A DNA stretch of 43,381 nt, taken from assembly GCA_012960475.1 (NCBI GenBank), contig DUBE01000008.1:1-43381 (forward strand), written 5' to 3'. Source of the stretch: Planctomycetota bacterium (lineage in GTDB: Bacteria > Planctomycetota > UBA1135 > GCA-002686595). Shown here one piece after another: positions 8,254-16,006 of the stretch. The notes below the pieces were generated by a model that was not told where the DNA came from, ran no database searches, and was given only the letters and a program-made list of their open reading frames with translations. The translations under genes were made by a program, and so were the position numbers. The number at the start of each line of letters is the position of its first letter. Position 1 is the stretch's first letter.

Positions 8254-9435
8254 CTAATTCTGCCCGCCAGGGCCGTAACCCCTCGTGGCAGCCTCAAGAA
8301 CGGCTTCCACCTGTTCAAAGGTCCCATCACGTGTAAAGGCCTTCGCTTTCTTCAGGCCTTCAGCCACAAAAGAAGCCCCCAGTACGGGATCCGCGCAAAT
8401 CAATCCCAGGGCCCGGGCCACGTCCGAGGCGTCGTGAGGGTCGACCAAGAGCCCATTGACCCCGTCCTCCACCACCTCCGGATTGCCGCAGACGCCGCTG
8501 GCCACCATCGGTGTTCCCAGGGCCTGGACCTCCAGCAGGGTGTGGGAGAGGCCCTCGTACTCGCTGACCAGCGCAAACACGTCCGCCGCCCGGATCCAAA
8601 GGGGTATCTCAGAATGGGGTACGTTCCCCAGAAAGCGCACCCGATCGGCAACGCCGAGATCATCGGCAAGGGCCTCCCACTCCTGCTGCATATCCCCATC
8701 GCCTGCCACTGCCAGATGAACATCCTCAGGCAACTCAACTAGTGCATGCAGCAGTTGATCCACCCGCTTCCAACCCATCAAGCGGCAAATCGTCAGTACC
8801 AGCTTGCCTCTGTGTTCGCAACCCAACTCTGCCCTGGCTTCATCACGGGTCTGCGACACACCCTCTGCCTTGGGCCCGTGATAGGCGTTGAATATCCGGC
8901 GCACCTTGTCAGCAGCAACCCCGTGGTGCTGCAAGAGAATCTGCCGTAGAAACTCCGAACAGGAGATGATTCCGGTGCACCAGGACCACCAGCGCCGCTG
9001 CAAGAAGCGAACAAGGCGCACTTGCCAACCGTAGCTGTGATCTTGAAACTCAACAATGTTGTCTCTCCCACACCAACCCTTGCGGTGGGATATCTCCCAG
9101 GCTCCATCCACCATGATGCGGATCACAACCGGCTTTCGCCGCAGCTTGACGGCCAGGACGTGGAAGAGAGCCAGGTGCTCGTTCACATAGACCACGTCCG
9201 CCCAGCCAGCGGCCTTGAACACGGCCAAGAAGGCACGCATATAGCGCACAGGCAAAGATCCACGGCTGATCGCTTGAACCAAGAAAGGGTACCCCTTGGG
9301 TTCAGGATCAGAACAAAAAGCCACAACGCGCACGTCGTGCCCTCGATCCAACAGAAAGCGCGCCAAACTGGGCACATAAACTGCGGGCCCACCCAGGTCC
9401 GGAGGAAAAACGGGTGAGGTGACAAGCACGCGCAT
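8254..9435 (-). CDS. GT4-family glycosyltransferase
   Basis: This 393-residue GT-B fold glycosyltransferase has the N-terminal acceptor domain signature 'SPVFPPDLGGPAVYV', with a glycine-rich loop near residue 15. The C-terminal donor domain (about 200-370) has the E-x7-E motif in 'SEYEGLSHTLLEVQALGTP'. It would transfer a sugar from a nucleotide donor to a lipid or saccharide at the cytoplasmic face. It is divergent from the pigment cluster gene at 9515 (79-bp gap) and 122 bp upstream of the radical SAM gene. It could decorate the pigment or belong to an unrelated surface glycan pathway. The sequence does not decide. Confidence 0.9.
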   Translation of the reverse strand: MRVLVTSPVFPPDLGGPAVYVPSLARFLLDRGHDVRVVAFCSDPEPKGYPFLVQAISRGSLPVRYMRAFLAVFKAAGWADVVYVNEHLALFHVLAVKLRRKPVVIRIMVDGAWEISHRKGWCGRDNIVEFQDHSYGWQVRLVRFLQRRWWSWCTGIISCSEFLRQILLQHHGVAADKVRRIFNAYHGPKAEGVSQTRDEARAELGCEHRGKLVLTICRLMGWKRVDQLLHALVELPEDVHLAVAGDGDMQQEWEALADDLGVADRVRFLGNVPHSEIPLWIRAADVFALVSEYEGLSHTLLEVQALGTPMVASGVCGNPEVVEDGVNGLLVDPHDASDVARALGLICADPVLGASFVAEGLKKAKAFTRDGTFEQVEAVLEAATRGYGPGGQN

Positions 9436-9497
9436 GGGCCCAAGTCTAGCGCTCTGGTCCGCGAGCTTCTAGGCTGCCCGCCCGCAGATCGAAGCCC

Positions 9498-9503
9498 TAT
9501 AAT
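9498..9503 (+). promoter_or_regulatory. consensus -10 box for the pigment operon, probably near-leaderless
   Basis: A perfect TATAAT ends 11 bases before the ATG at 9515. A transcript starting at the usual 6-8 bases after the box would carry only about 3-5 untranslated bases. No good -35 hexamer is found at the right distance (about 9475-9480 reads TGCCCG), so activation by a regulator is possible. Confidence 0.5.
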
Positions 9504-9514
9504 GGAACCCTGAA

Positions 9515-10117
9515 ATGAGCGCAGACCATAAAGAGAAGAAACAGTGGCTGCGCCTGCTGGGCGGCTTAGCCTTGGGCATCTACCCCCTCCTCATCTACTT
9601 GGGCATTACGAGTGGAAGTCCCAAGGGAACTGGGATCCTGATGGCCACCTGCGCGGCCTTTCTCATCCTGTTCCGTACGCGTCATGTTTCTAGGCCCCAG
9701 TTGATGGGCGCCTCCCTTCCCTTCCTACCCGCCCTGGGGATTGGACTAAGCGCTGGCATCGTGGACGACGAGCGCTTGCTCTTGGCCCTCCCAGCCCTTG
9801 TCAGCCTTTCAATTCTGGTTCCTTTCGCCTGGTCCCTGCGAGAGAACTCGATGCCCATGGTCGAACGCTTGGCAATCATTCACCTCCAGAGCCTCAACCC
9901 CAAAGATCAGGAACACTCCCCTGACCCTCGCCATTGCCGCCGCTTCACCTGGATTTGGTCGGCATTTCTATTGCTGAACGCCTGTTGCGCAGGAACCTTG
10001 GCGGCCCTCTCGATGATCGATTGGTGGTTGGCCTACGCCTGTGGCATTAGCTACCTCCTGATGGGGGTACTCTTCGTAGCCGAGCGGCTGCTGCGGCCCA
10101 AGCATATGGGGACTTAG
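9515..10117 (+). CDS. COG4648-like membrane protein of aryl polyene clusters
   Basis: This 200-residue integral membrane protein has about five or six hydrophobic helices (near 12-30, 40-53, 66-82, 88-103, 146-164 and 168-188). The C-terminal half contains 'MVERLAIIHLQSLNP', a paired-Arg 'CRRFTWIWSAFLLLNAC' segment and 'GISYLLMGVLFVAERLLR'. These fit the pattern I know from the COG4648 membrane protein encoded in ape/xan clusters. Its biochemical role is unknown even in those systems. It is the first gene of the plus-strand block, 29 bp before the chorismatase, and follows a TATAAT box. The assignment rests on pattern memory plus location. Confidence 0.7.
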   Translation: MSADHKEKKQWLRLLGGLALGIYPLLIYLGITSGSPKGTGILMATCAAFLILFRTRHVSRPQLMGASLPFLPALGIGLSAGIVDDERLLLALPALVSLSILVPFAWSLRENSMPMVERLAIIHLQSLNPKDQEHSPDPRHCRRFTWIWSAFLLLNACCAGTLAALSMIDWWLAYACGISYLLMGVLFVAERLLRPKHMGT

Positions 10118-10146
10118 ATCTGTACGATCAAGAAGCGAAAATCTCT

Positions 10147-11124
10147 ATGAGAACCAAGAATCAAGAACAGCCCGTTCTGCGCATCGGTGAGGAGAACAGC
10201 TCTGAAATGGCGAGGAAGGGGCTGTTCCCTTTGCTGGCCTTTTGCTCCCTGAATCACAGTGAATCTCCTGTGAATGGGGCCCTGACAATCCAGACCGACC
10301 TGCCGGTCCTCGGAGGTTCCCCTAGCCAAGAGATTTGGTATGCAGGCGAAGTGTCTCGCCGGAGCGAGTCCCATGGATTCCAAATTGCCGAGACTTCCAC
10401 ATGGACAGTTGGCACATTGGTCATAGAAGGAGGTTCTCTTGGCGAAAACACCCGCAAGGCCTACGCAGCCCTCACAGCATTCCTCACGGATAAGCGGCAG
10501 CACCCTGTGCGCCTGTGGAACACGATCCCCCAGATCCACCATAAGTCCGGTGAGCTCAATCGCTATATGCGGTTTTGCCAGGAGCGCGGTTCGATACTCG
10601 ACCGGTATCTCAAGAGTGGATTTGGAGGCTCCTTGTGTGCCGCCACAGCAGTTGGATCGGAGAGAAACCGGCAAATCCTCAGTTTTGTTGCCTTTCACAA
10701 AGCGGGGCAAACCTGTGAGAACCACCGGCAAGTCAACGCCTACGAATACCCCAAGGAACACGGACCTACCAGTCCGACCTTCGCCCGGGCTATGCGAGTG
10801 GCCGGTCCCAAGGACGACCTCCTCTTCATTTCTGGCACGGCCAGCATCGTCGGCCACCGCAGCCAGCATCCCGGGCATGTTGTCAACCAGACCGCAGAGA
10901 CCATTCGCAATCTCCGGGTCCTGCTGGGGCCCTACACCCCTGTTTCCCTACGGATCTACCTGCGACGACCCAAGGACTTGAAGTCAATCCAAGACGCGGT
11001 GCAGACAGCCTTCGGGACTAAAATCTTCACTCTCTACATCCAAGCAGACATCTGCCGCAGAGAGCTCTTGGTTGAAATCGAAGCCGTGGCGGAGTACCCC
11101 CGGACAAACTCACCGAATGCCTGA
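10147..11124 (+). CDS. chorismatase (XanB2/Hyg5-type, hydroxybenzoate-forming)
   Basis: This 325-residue member of the pteridine-dependent-deoxygenase-like / chorismatase family converts chorismate to a hydroxybenzoate and pyruvate. The family's C-terminal signature is clear: 'YIQADICRRELLVEIEAVAEY' at about residues 297-317, with Cys303 and the acidic Glu310 and Glu312. A 'FISGTASIVGH' glycine-rich loop occurs near 235 and a 'VNQTAETIRNL' helix near 250. A Cys in this motif is a feature of 3-hydroxybenzoate-forming members (Hyg5, XanB2) rather than the dihydroxycyclohexadiene-forming FkbO type. That product prediction is from memory. It shares ATGCCTGA with the start of the next gene, so translation is coupled. 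In the cluster it would supply the aromatic starter, replacing the ammonia lyase of some ape clusters. Confidence 0.88.
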   Translation: MRTKNQEQPVLRIGEENSSEMARKGLFPLLAFCSLNHSESPVNGALTIQTDLPVLGGSPSQEIWYAGEVSRRSESHGFQIAETSTWTVGTLVIEGGSLGENTRKAYAALTAFLTDKRQHPVRLWNTIPQIHHKSGELNRYMRFCQERGSILDRYLKSGFGGSLCAATAVGSERNRQILSFVAFHKAGQTCENHRQVNAYEYPKEHGPTSPTFARAMRVAGPKDDLLFISGTASIVGHRSQHPGHVVNQTAETIRNLRVLLGPYTPVSLRIYLRRPKDLKSIQDAVQTAFGTKIFTLYIQADICRRELLVEIEAVAEYPRTNSPNA

Positions 11125-11422
11125 TCAGCCCTCATTCATGGTCCTCCCTGGGGAGAAGTTCTTTCAAGGCCATTTCGATGGGGATCCGGTCTTACCGGCA
11201 GTTGCGCAATTCAGTTTGGTAGCGGATGCCCTGCGCCAATGGGATCCCACGGCCCAGATTATTGGGATTGAGGCCGCCCGTTTTCGCGCACTGGTCCTGC
11301 CCCGTGAAGAACTCAAGGTTTCTTTCCAAGGGCAAAGTGGTGATGACAGGCTGCGCTTTGACATCCACCGGGATGAGCAAGTTATCAGCCAAGGCAAAAT
11401 TCATGTCTCCCGATCCGTGTAG
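11117..11422 (+). CDS. hot-dog 3-hydroxyacyl-ACP dehydratase (ApeI/FabZ-like)
   Basis: This compact 101-residue hot-dog protein has the FabA/FabZ active-site loop 'GHFDGDPVLPAVAQ' starting near residue 18, with the catalytic His19 preserved. The ATG at 11117 lies in the last codons of the chorismatase gene (8-base overlap) and gives a protein beginning right before the domain. The longer upstream frame is rejected. It would dehydrate beta-hydroxyacyl-ACP to make each polyene double bond. It overlaps the following dehydratase-like gene by 20 bp, in line with the known ApeI:ApeP heterocomplex. Confidence 0.85.
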   Translation: MPDQPSFMVLPGEKFFQGHFDGDPVLPAVAQFSLVADALRQWDPTAQIIGIEAARFRALVLPREELKVSFQGQSGDDRLRFDIHRDEQVISQGKIHVSRSV

Positions 11423-11831
11423 CCGCTTGCCCCAATCAGGGCCTGCTCTGCTGATCACTGAAGTGGTCAGGTCTTCTGTTGCCGAGGCACAATGCTTGGG
11501 CACGGTTCATGCCGACTCGGCCTTCCGCAGCCCCTCCCCGTTTGGGGATGAAATCCCATCCTTCTTGACCGTAGAAATGGGGGCTCAGGCGGCAGCCATG
11601 ATTCAAGGAATCCGTGGAGAGCAGAGAGAGGCTCGATCTGGATTGGTGGTTAGCGTTCGCAGGGCAGAGTTTGTGGCGCCTCGCCTGTCCGCAGATCTAA
11701 AGTTCATCGTCAGCGTGCAAGAGCAAGCCAGCGCACCGCCCTGCCGAGTTTTTGACTTCGAAGTCAGCGCCGACCAAGAAGTCCTTTCTTCGGGTGAAGT
11801 CACGATCTATCAGGGAGAAGCACACTCCTAG
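11403..11831 (+). CDS. second hot-dog dehydratase-like subunit (ApeP-like)
   Basis: The product has 142 residues. The N-terminal phrase 'LPQSGPALLITEVV' and the central 'FLTVEMGAQAAAMIQG' are the pattern of ApeP/XanE-type hot-dog proteins, which usually read 'LPH...M.LLD' and 'E.MAQA'. The His of LPH is Gln here (about residue 11), so this copy may be catalytically weak or act as a partner subunit. The start at 11403 is chosen because it lies directly before the family N terminus. It overlaps the upstream dehydratase by 20 bp and converges with the ketosynthase-like gene that ends at 11842, leaving only 10 bases between them. Confidence 0.75.
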   Translation: MSPDPCSRLPQSGPALLITEVVRSSVAEAQCLGTVHADSAFRSPSPFGDEIPSFLTVEMGAQAAAMIQGIRGEQREARSGLVVSVRRAEFVAPRLSADLKFIVSVQEQASAPPCRVFDFEVSADQEVLSSGEVTIYQGEAHS

Positions 11832-11841
11832 GCGAAAGGAC

Positions 11842-13062
11842 CTAGTCGGACCGCTCCAGGACTAGCCAACAGCCCGCACCGCCCGTGGCCAGGGACGTAA
11901 CCAAGACTCGCTGGGCAGGCCCCATGGACTCTCCCCCATGAGGGCGCAAATCAATGTTTGGGTCCACCTCACCAAGGGTTCTGGCCAAGCGCCAATCCAC
12001 CCCATCGAGGGCCATCAGTGCGGCCGCAAGAAACCCGCCGCCGTACTCCCCGGTCACTGCCTTAGGGCACAAAATCGGAGGAAGGGCTTTCGCTCCAAAG
12101 GCGCTGATCAAGGTCAGCCCTTCCAGACGGTCTCCCCTCAAGGCGCCAGACGCGCCAGAGACCACACGGTCGATGGAATCCAGGTCGATCCCTTGCCGTG
12201 CTAAGCCCGCACGCAACTGAGAGCCTAGGTGTTGATGGCCCACGCCCCAGTCTGTCGCCTCTGCGGTGCAATCGTTCGCCCTCACAATGGCCGCGATCCT
12301 TGCCCGCAGGGGAGCACCCCGTCCCCTTGCCGCTTGCTCGTCCTCCAACATCCAAATCGTCGCCCCCTCCGCAACCAAGAATCCCGAACGGTTGGCGCCA
12401 AACACCTGCGCCCGCTCAACCCCCATGGCGTCCCGGGCCAGAGCCCTGTAGGCCGCAAGGGCCGCATGCTGAATCGGACTGACCTCGTCCACGGCGCCAG
12501 CCAAAACACGGGAAGACCTCCCATGCCGGACGAGATCCGCCCCCCGACAAAGAGCCAGCAGTCCACTCGCTTCCCTTTGGCTAATTGTGAAGTTCGCTCC
12601 TGTGGCGGAGTGAGCAAGGGCAACCTGCCCGGCATGGGCATTGGCCACAGTCTCCATGAACAAGAAGGGTGAAACCGCGAGGGCCCCCTCGTCGCGGATC
12701 TGCTTGAGGAGCTTGTAGGTGAAACTGGTGGAACCAAAAGCTGTCCCCAGCGCAACAGCAGCCTCATCCCCCGCAAAAGAACCCTCTTCCATCCCGGCAT
12801 CTTTCACCGCCATGGCGGCAGCCACCACGGCCATGCGACTTGCGGGGCTCATTCGCCGAGCCTGCCGAGTCGAAAGCCACGGATCCATGACGTCCCTCGG
12901 TAACAAACAGGCCGTTCTCGCAAAGTGGGGTCCATGCAGACCTTCGCTGCGGTCCACCTCACCGGTGATCGGCACGCCGTTCCTAAGCGCAGCTGCCAAG
13001 CACTCCTCCCCCGCTCCTGGACTGCTGAGAGTTCCAAGTCCCGTCACCACCACGGGTCGCAT
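11842..13062 (-). CDS. ketosynthase-like chain-length-factor protein without catalytic residues (ApeC-like)
   Basis: This 406-residue thiolase-fold protein resembles FabF, but its three catalytic positions are lost. Where the neighbouring active enzyme has Cys in 'ASACSAS', this protein reads 'SQREASG', with Glu in place of Cys. 'NTHGTGT' becomes 'VSGASGAL', and 'GSVGHLL' becomes 'AVTGEYGGG'. This is the pattern of chain-length factors in type II polyketide synthases and of ApeC in aryl polyene synthases. It should form a heterodimer with the active ketosynthase and set chain length. ATG at 13062 overlaps the upstream stop (TGATG); a GTG one codon earlier is possible. Confidence 0.85.
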   Translation of the reverse strand: MRPVVVTGLGTLSSPGAGEECLAAALRNGVPITGEVDRSEGLHGPHFARTACLLPRDVMDPWLSTRQARRMSPASRMAVVAAAMAVKDAGMEEGSFAGDEAAVALGTAFGSTSFTYKLLKQIRDEGALAVSPFLFMETVANAHAGQVALAHSATGANFTISQREASGLLALCRGADLVRHGRSSRVLAGAVDEVSPIQHAALAAYRALARDAMGVERAQVFGANRSGFLVAEGATIWMLEDEQAARGRGAPLRARIAAIVRANDCTAEATDWGVGHQHLGSQLRAGLARQGIDLDSIDRVVSGASGALRGDRLEGLTLISAFGAKALPPILCPKAVTGEYGGGFLAAALMALDGVDWRLARTLGEVDPNIDLRPHGGESMGPAQRVLVTSLATGGAGCWLVLERSD

Positions 13063-14300
13063 CACTCAGACTTCCCCTCGTATCGGCCCAAATGAATCGC
13101 CGCATTCGCTCCGCCAAAAGCGAGATTGACGCTGAGAGCTGAGCGGCAGGAAGTAAGTTCCCGCGGCTGACCAAGGCACAGATCTATTTCCACTTCGGGA
13201 TCCAGGGGACCCGCGCCGGGAACCGGGGGCAGCCGACGGTGCTGAAGGCAGAGTACAGTGACCACCGCCTCAAGCGCGCCACAGGCACCAAGCAAGTGTC
13301 CAACCGATCCCTTGGTTGCGGTCACGGGCACTTGAGCCAAACGGTCGCCCAATAACCTCTTGAGGGCTCTTCCTTCCGACAGGTCATTGTGAGGGGTTCC
13401 CGTACCGTGGGTGTTGACAAAGTCCACGGTTGAGCTCGCCCCTACCTGCGCCCCCAAGGCTTGAGTCATGGCGCGCCACGCACCACGCCCCTCGGGATGG
13501 GGCGCGGTCATGTGATGGGCGTCACAGGAAGTTCCCGTTCCCGCCAGAACCGCGAGGGGCTCAACACCGCGGTCCAGCGCGTGTTCAAGGGACTCAATTA
13601 CCAGAACTCCCGAGCCCTCGCCGATCGAAAGGCCTTCGCGATCCTGCCGAAAGGGCCGCGCGGGACAACTGTCCACGGCCCGCAAGGAATTGAATCCCGC
13701 GTAAGTCAATTCGCAAAGCCCATCAGAGCCTCCTACTAGAGCCAAGGAGACTTCCCCGCTCGTGAGGCTCATGAAAGCAGCCTCAAATGCCATGGTGGAT
13801 GCGGAACAGGCAGAGGCGATAGTCTCCGCAGGGCCGCCGATCCCTACCTCCCGTGCCAGCGCATTGGCCGGAGCACACTCAGCTTGCCCACCCACATGAC
13901 TGTACTTCCCATGCCCCAATCCCGCGGCCATGACAATGGATTCCGCTTCCAACATGCCCCCCGTACTGGAGCCAAAGAACAAGCCGGCCCGGGCCATCTC
14001 GGAACTTCCCGGTAGAAGCTTGGCTGTCCCCATGGCCTCGCGGGCAGCGGTGAGGGCGAATTGATCTGTACGAGTGACTCGGTCTAGATGTCCCCCCTTC
14101 GACGAGCGCCGGATGAGGCCCGCTCGCACTCCTGGGACCTGGGCAGCAATGCTCGTACGATGCACACCCGTATCAAACAGACTGAGTGTCCGAATGGCTG
14201 TCTCGCCAGCCAAGAGAGCCTCCCAAAGGACTTCTACCCCCGCTCCAAAGGGACTAACCACACCCAGCCCTGTGATTACCAACTGGGTCAAGGTTGCCAC
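13062..14300 (-). CDS. beta-ketoacyl-ACP synthase, catalytically complete (ApeO-like)
   Basis: The 412-residue FabF-type condensing enzyme has the full Cys-His-His triad: Cys165 in ASACSAST, His298 in VNTHGTGTPHND and His335 in KGSVGHLLGAC. It would extend ACP-bound aryl chains with malonyl units. The start is GTG at 14300, directly after the ACP stop codon (TAG then GTG with no spacer), and it is followed by the degenerate ketosynthase partner with TGATG overlap. Both arrangements favour equal production of subunits. Only one active ketosynthase is present, whereas the E. coli ape cluster has a second (ApeR) for other steps. Confidence 0.92.
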   Translation of the reverse strand: MATLTQLVITGLGVVSPFGAGVEVLWEALLAGETAIRTLSLFDTGVHRTSIAAQVPGVRAGLIRRSSKGGHLDRVTRTDQFALTAAREAMGTAKLLPGSSEMARAGLFFGSSTGGMLEAESIVMAAGLGHGKYSHVGGQAECAPANALAREVGIGGPAETIASACSASTMAFEAAFMSLTSGEVSLALVGGSDGLCELTYAGFNSLRAVDSCPARPFRQDREGLSIGEGSGVLVIESLEHALDRGVEPLAVLAGTGTSCDAHHMTAPHPEGRGAWRAMTQALGAQVGASSTVDFVNTHGTGTPHNDLSEGRALKRLLGDRLAQVPVTATKGSVGHLLGACGALEAVVTVLCLQHRRLPPVPGAGPLDPEVEIDLCLGQPRELTSCRSALSVNLAFGGANAAIHLGRYEGKSE

Positions 14301-14576
14301 CTACTCGGGGTCAACTTCGAGCCGCTCAATTACGAACTCGGAAAGGCTCTGTACGGTTTCAAAGGCAGTTTGATCCATGCCCGAACCAACAATCTTGATT
14401 TTGAACGCCTGCTCCAGCCCCACAGCCAGCTCAAGCGCATCCACCGAGTCGAGGCCAAGCTCCCCCTTGAGGGACAGATTGTCCGCGATCTCACCGGCTT
14501 CCATCCCGTCGATGAACAGGCGTTCGACGATCAGCTTCTTGATGACAGCTTTGACTTCTTGAACGGTCTGTATCAT
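14301..14576 (-). CDS. acyl carrier protein
   Basis: The product is a 91-residue acidic four-helix carrier protein. The phosphopantetheine attachment serine is Ser44 in 'ELGLDSVDALELAVGLEQAF', the standard DSxD/E motif. Its ATG overlaps the end of the halogenase-like gene by ATGA, and its stop abuts the ketosynthase start. It is the only ACP in the cluster, while the E. coli ape cluster has two. No phosphopantetheinyl transferase is seen nearby, so a host enzyme must load it. Confidence 0.93.
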   Translation of the reverse strand: MIQTVQEVKAVIKKLIVERLFIDGMEAGEIADNLSLKGELGLDSVDALELAVGLEQAFKIKIVGSGMDQTAFETVQSLSEFVIERLEVDPE

Positions 14577-15844
14577 CTATTTGAGAGACTCCGATTCTTG
14601 AGCCACGCGATCAAGTATAGGGCTTCAAGGCGCAGGCGCGTGCCCATGTCTGGCCGATCGTTACCTCCCAAAGCCGAGACCAAAGCCCGGGTGCCCGCAG
14701 GCCATGATTCCGTCGCAAAGAGGATCTCCTGGAAGCCTGGGCTGTAGAACTTCAGCACGAGCCGCCGGTAGAAACGGTAGCGCCGCTGCTGCTCTGAGCC
14801 GTAGGCGCGCAGAAGCCCCCTGCCCCTCCCCAGATTAGCTCCCAGGGCTCGGTCCAAGGCGCCCGCCGCATCCACAGCCCCTGACAGGGCCAAGAGAACC
14901 CCCGATGAGAACACCGGGTCGATGAATGAGCCCGCATCCCCCACCAAGAGCCAATTGGACCCGCTGTAGGCCCTCGTTGAATAGGAAAAGTCACTCTCCC
15001 AGCTGGGCTGGTTGGTGACCTCGAGCTTTTCCATAAATGGCTGAAGCAAGGGTAACTGACCCATCCAACGCTCAAGACAAGCGGATGGACTCTCGGCGAG
15101 GTCCTTGGGCTTTTCGCCCGAATCAAAGACAAAGCCCACGCTGGTGACCCCCCCAGGAAGAGGGATCAGCCAAACCCATCCCTGGCCAGGTCGAAGGATG
15201 ATCCGGATATCGCCCGCAGCTCGCCCATCTTGGAACGGTATACCCTTGAAGTGCCCAAAAAGTGCCGCCTTTCGCAAACCTCGATCCATCCGGCGCAGCC
15301 CCAATTGACGCGCTAACACACCCTTACGCCCCGTCGCATCCACCACAAAACGGCAGTCAATTGCGAACTCACGCCCCACCGAGTCCTTCAATTGCACCCG
15401 CGGAAGGGGCCGGTCAAAATCAACCCCCAAGGCTTGGCACGGGGCAATCAGCCGCGCACCCTTCGCTTGAGCTCGGTCAAGCAACAATTGATCAAACCCT
15501 GCGCGCATCACCTGCATGGTTTCGGGTTGCTTGATTCCCGGGGCCCCCTTGAATTCGATGCGCGCACGGCGTTGGTTGCACTCCGAAAGAAATGTTACGC
15601 CGTGCTTTTGGACGGATTGCACGCCGAGAGATTTCGGATCCAAACCAAGCCTCTCAAAGATCGGATTCGAGAGAGGAAGCAGTGACTCGCCGATATGAAA
15701 ACGCGGGAAGACCTCCCCATCGACAACCACCACACGATGCCCAGACTCTGCGAGAAGGGCCGCGGTCACGGCTCCCCCGGGACCAGCCCCGCAAACCACC
15801 ACATCCGCCATTTCCGGGGATTCTCTTCGAGATTGTACTGGCAT
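14573..15844 (-). CDS. FAD-dependent halogenase-type monooxygenase
   Basis: The 423-residue flavoprotein has the N-terminal dinucleotide-binding motif CGAGPGG (about 18-24), the segment 'FPRFHIGESLLP' (46-57) typical of phenol/pyrrole halogenase relatives, and the halogenase-linked WxWxIP motif as WVWLIP (223-228). A second flavin motif, 'GDAGSFIDPVFSSG', lies near residue 290. Xanthomonadin clusters encode a related protein, and xanthomonadins are brominated, so halogenation or hydroxylation of the aryl head is a reasonable inference. The ATG at 15844 is chosen; another Met eleven codons in (15811) would also fit the family. The gene leads the minus-strand operon with ACP, ketosynthase and its partner. 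Confidence 0.8.
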   Translation of the reverse strand: MPVQSRRESPEMADVVVCGAGPGGAVTAALLAESGHRVVVVDGEVFPRFHIGESLLPLSNPIFERLGLDPKSLGVQSVQKHGVTFLSECNQRRARIEFKGAPGIKQPETMQVMRAGFDQLLLDRAQAKGARLIAPCQALGVDFDRPLPRVQLKDSVGREFAIDCRFVVDATGRKGVLARQLGLRRMDRGLRKAALFGHFKGIPFQDGRAAGDIRIILRPGQGWVWLIPLPGGVTSVGFVFDSGEKPKDLAESPSACLERWMGQLPLLQPFMEKLEVTNQPSWESDFSYSTRAYSGSNWLLVGDAGSFIDPVFSSGVLLALSGAVDAAGALDRALGANLGRGRGLLRAYGSEQQRRYRFYRRLVLKFYSPGFQEILFATESWPAGTRALVSALGGNDRPDMGTRLRLEALYLIAWLKNRSLSNR

Positions 15845-15947
15845 GATTTGGCCGCCATCGCGGCCAGGAGGCGTACAAGAGATCAGCCTACAGCCTGTTG
15901 AGTTTCTTCTCAAGCACACAAACGGGCCCGACCCAAGCGGTGAAGTC

Positions 15948-15976
15948 TTGACGGACAGGCCCCATGGCGCATGATG
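15948..15976 (+). promoter_or_regulatory. possible promoter for the AMP ligase/exporter operon
   Basis: TTGACG (15948-15953) is followed, after a 16-17-base spacer, by CATGAT (15970-15975) or ATGATG (15971-15976). The -10 match is weak. The position, about 30 bases upstream of the ATG at 16007 in the 162-bp divergent gap, is plausible. Confidence 0.3.
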
Positions 15977-16006
15977 AGGTTCCCGAAGGTCGTCAGTACC
16001 TGATCC

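Noticed and set aside
10114..10878. 254-codon minus-strand frame
   Set aside because: It is antisense to the chorismatase gene, which has the family's C-terminal motif.
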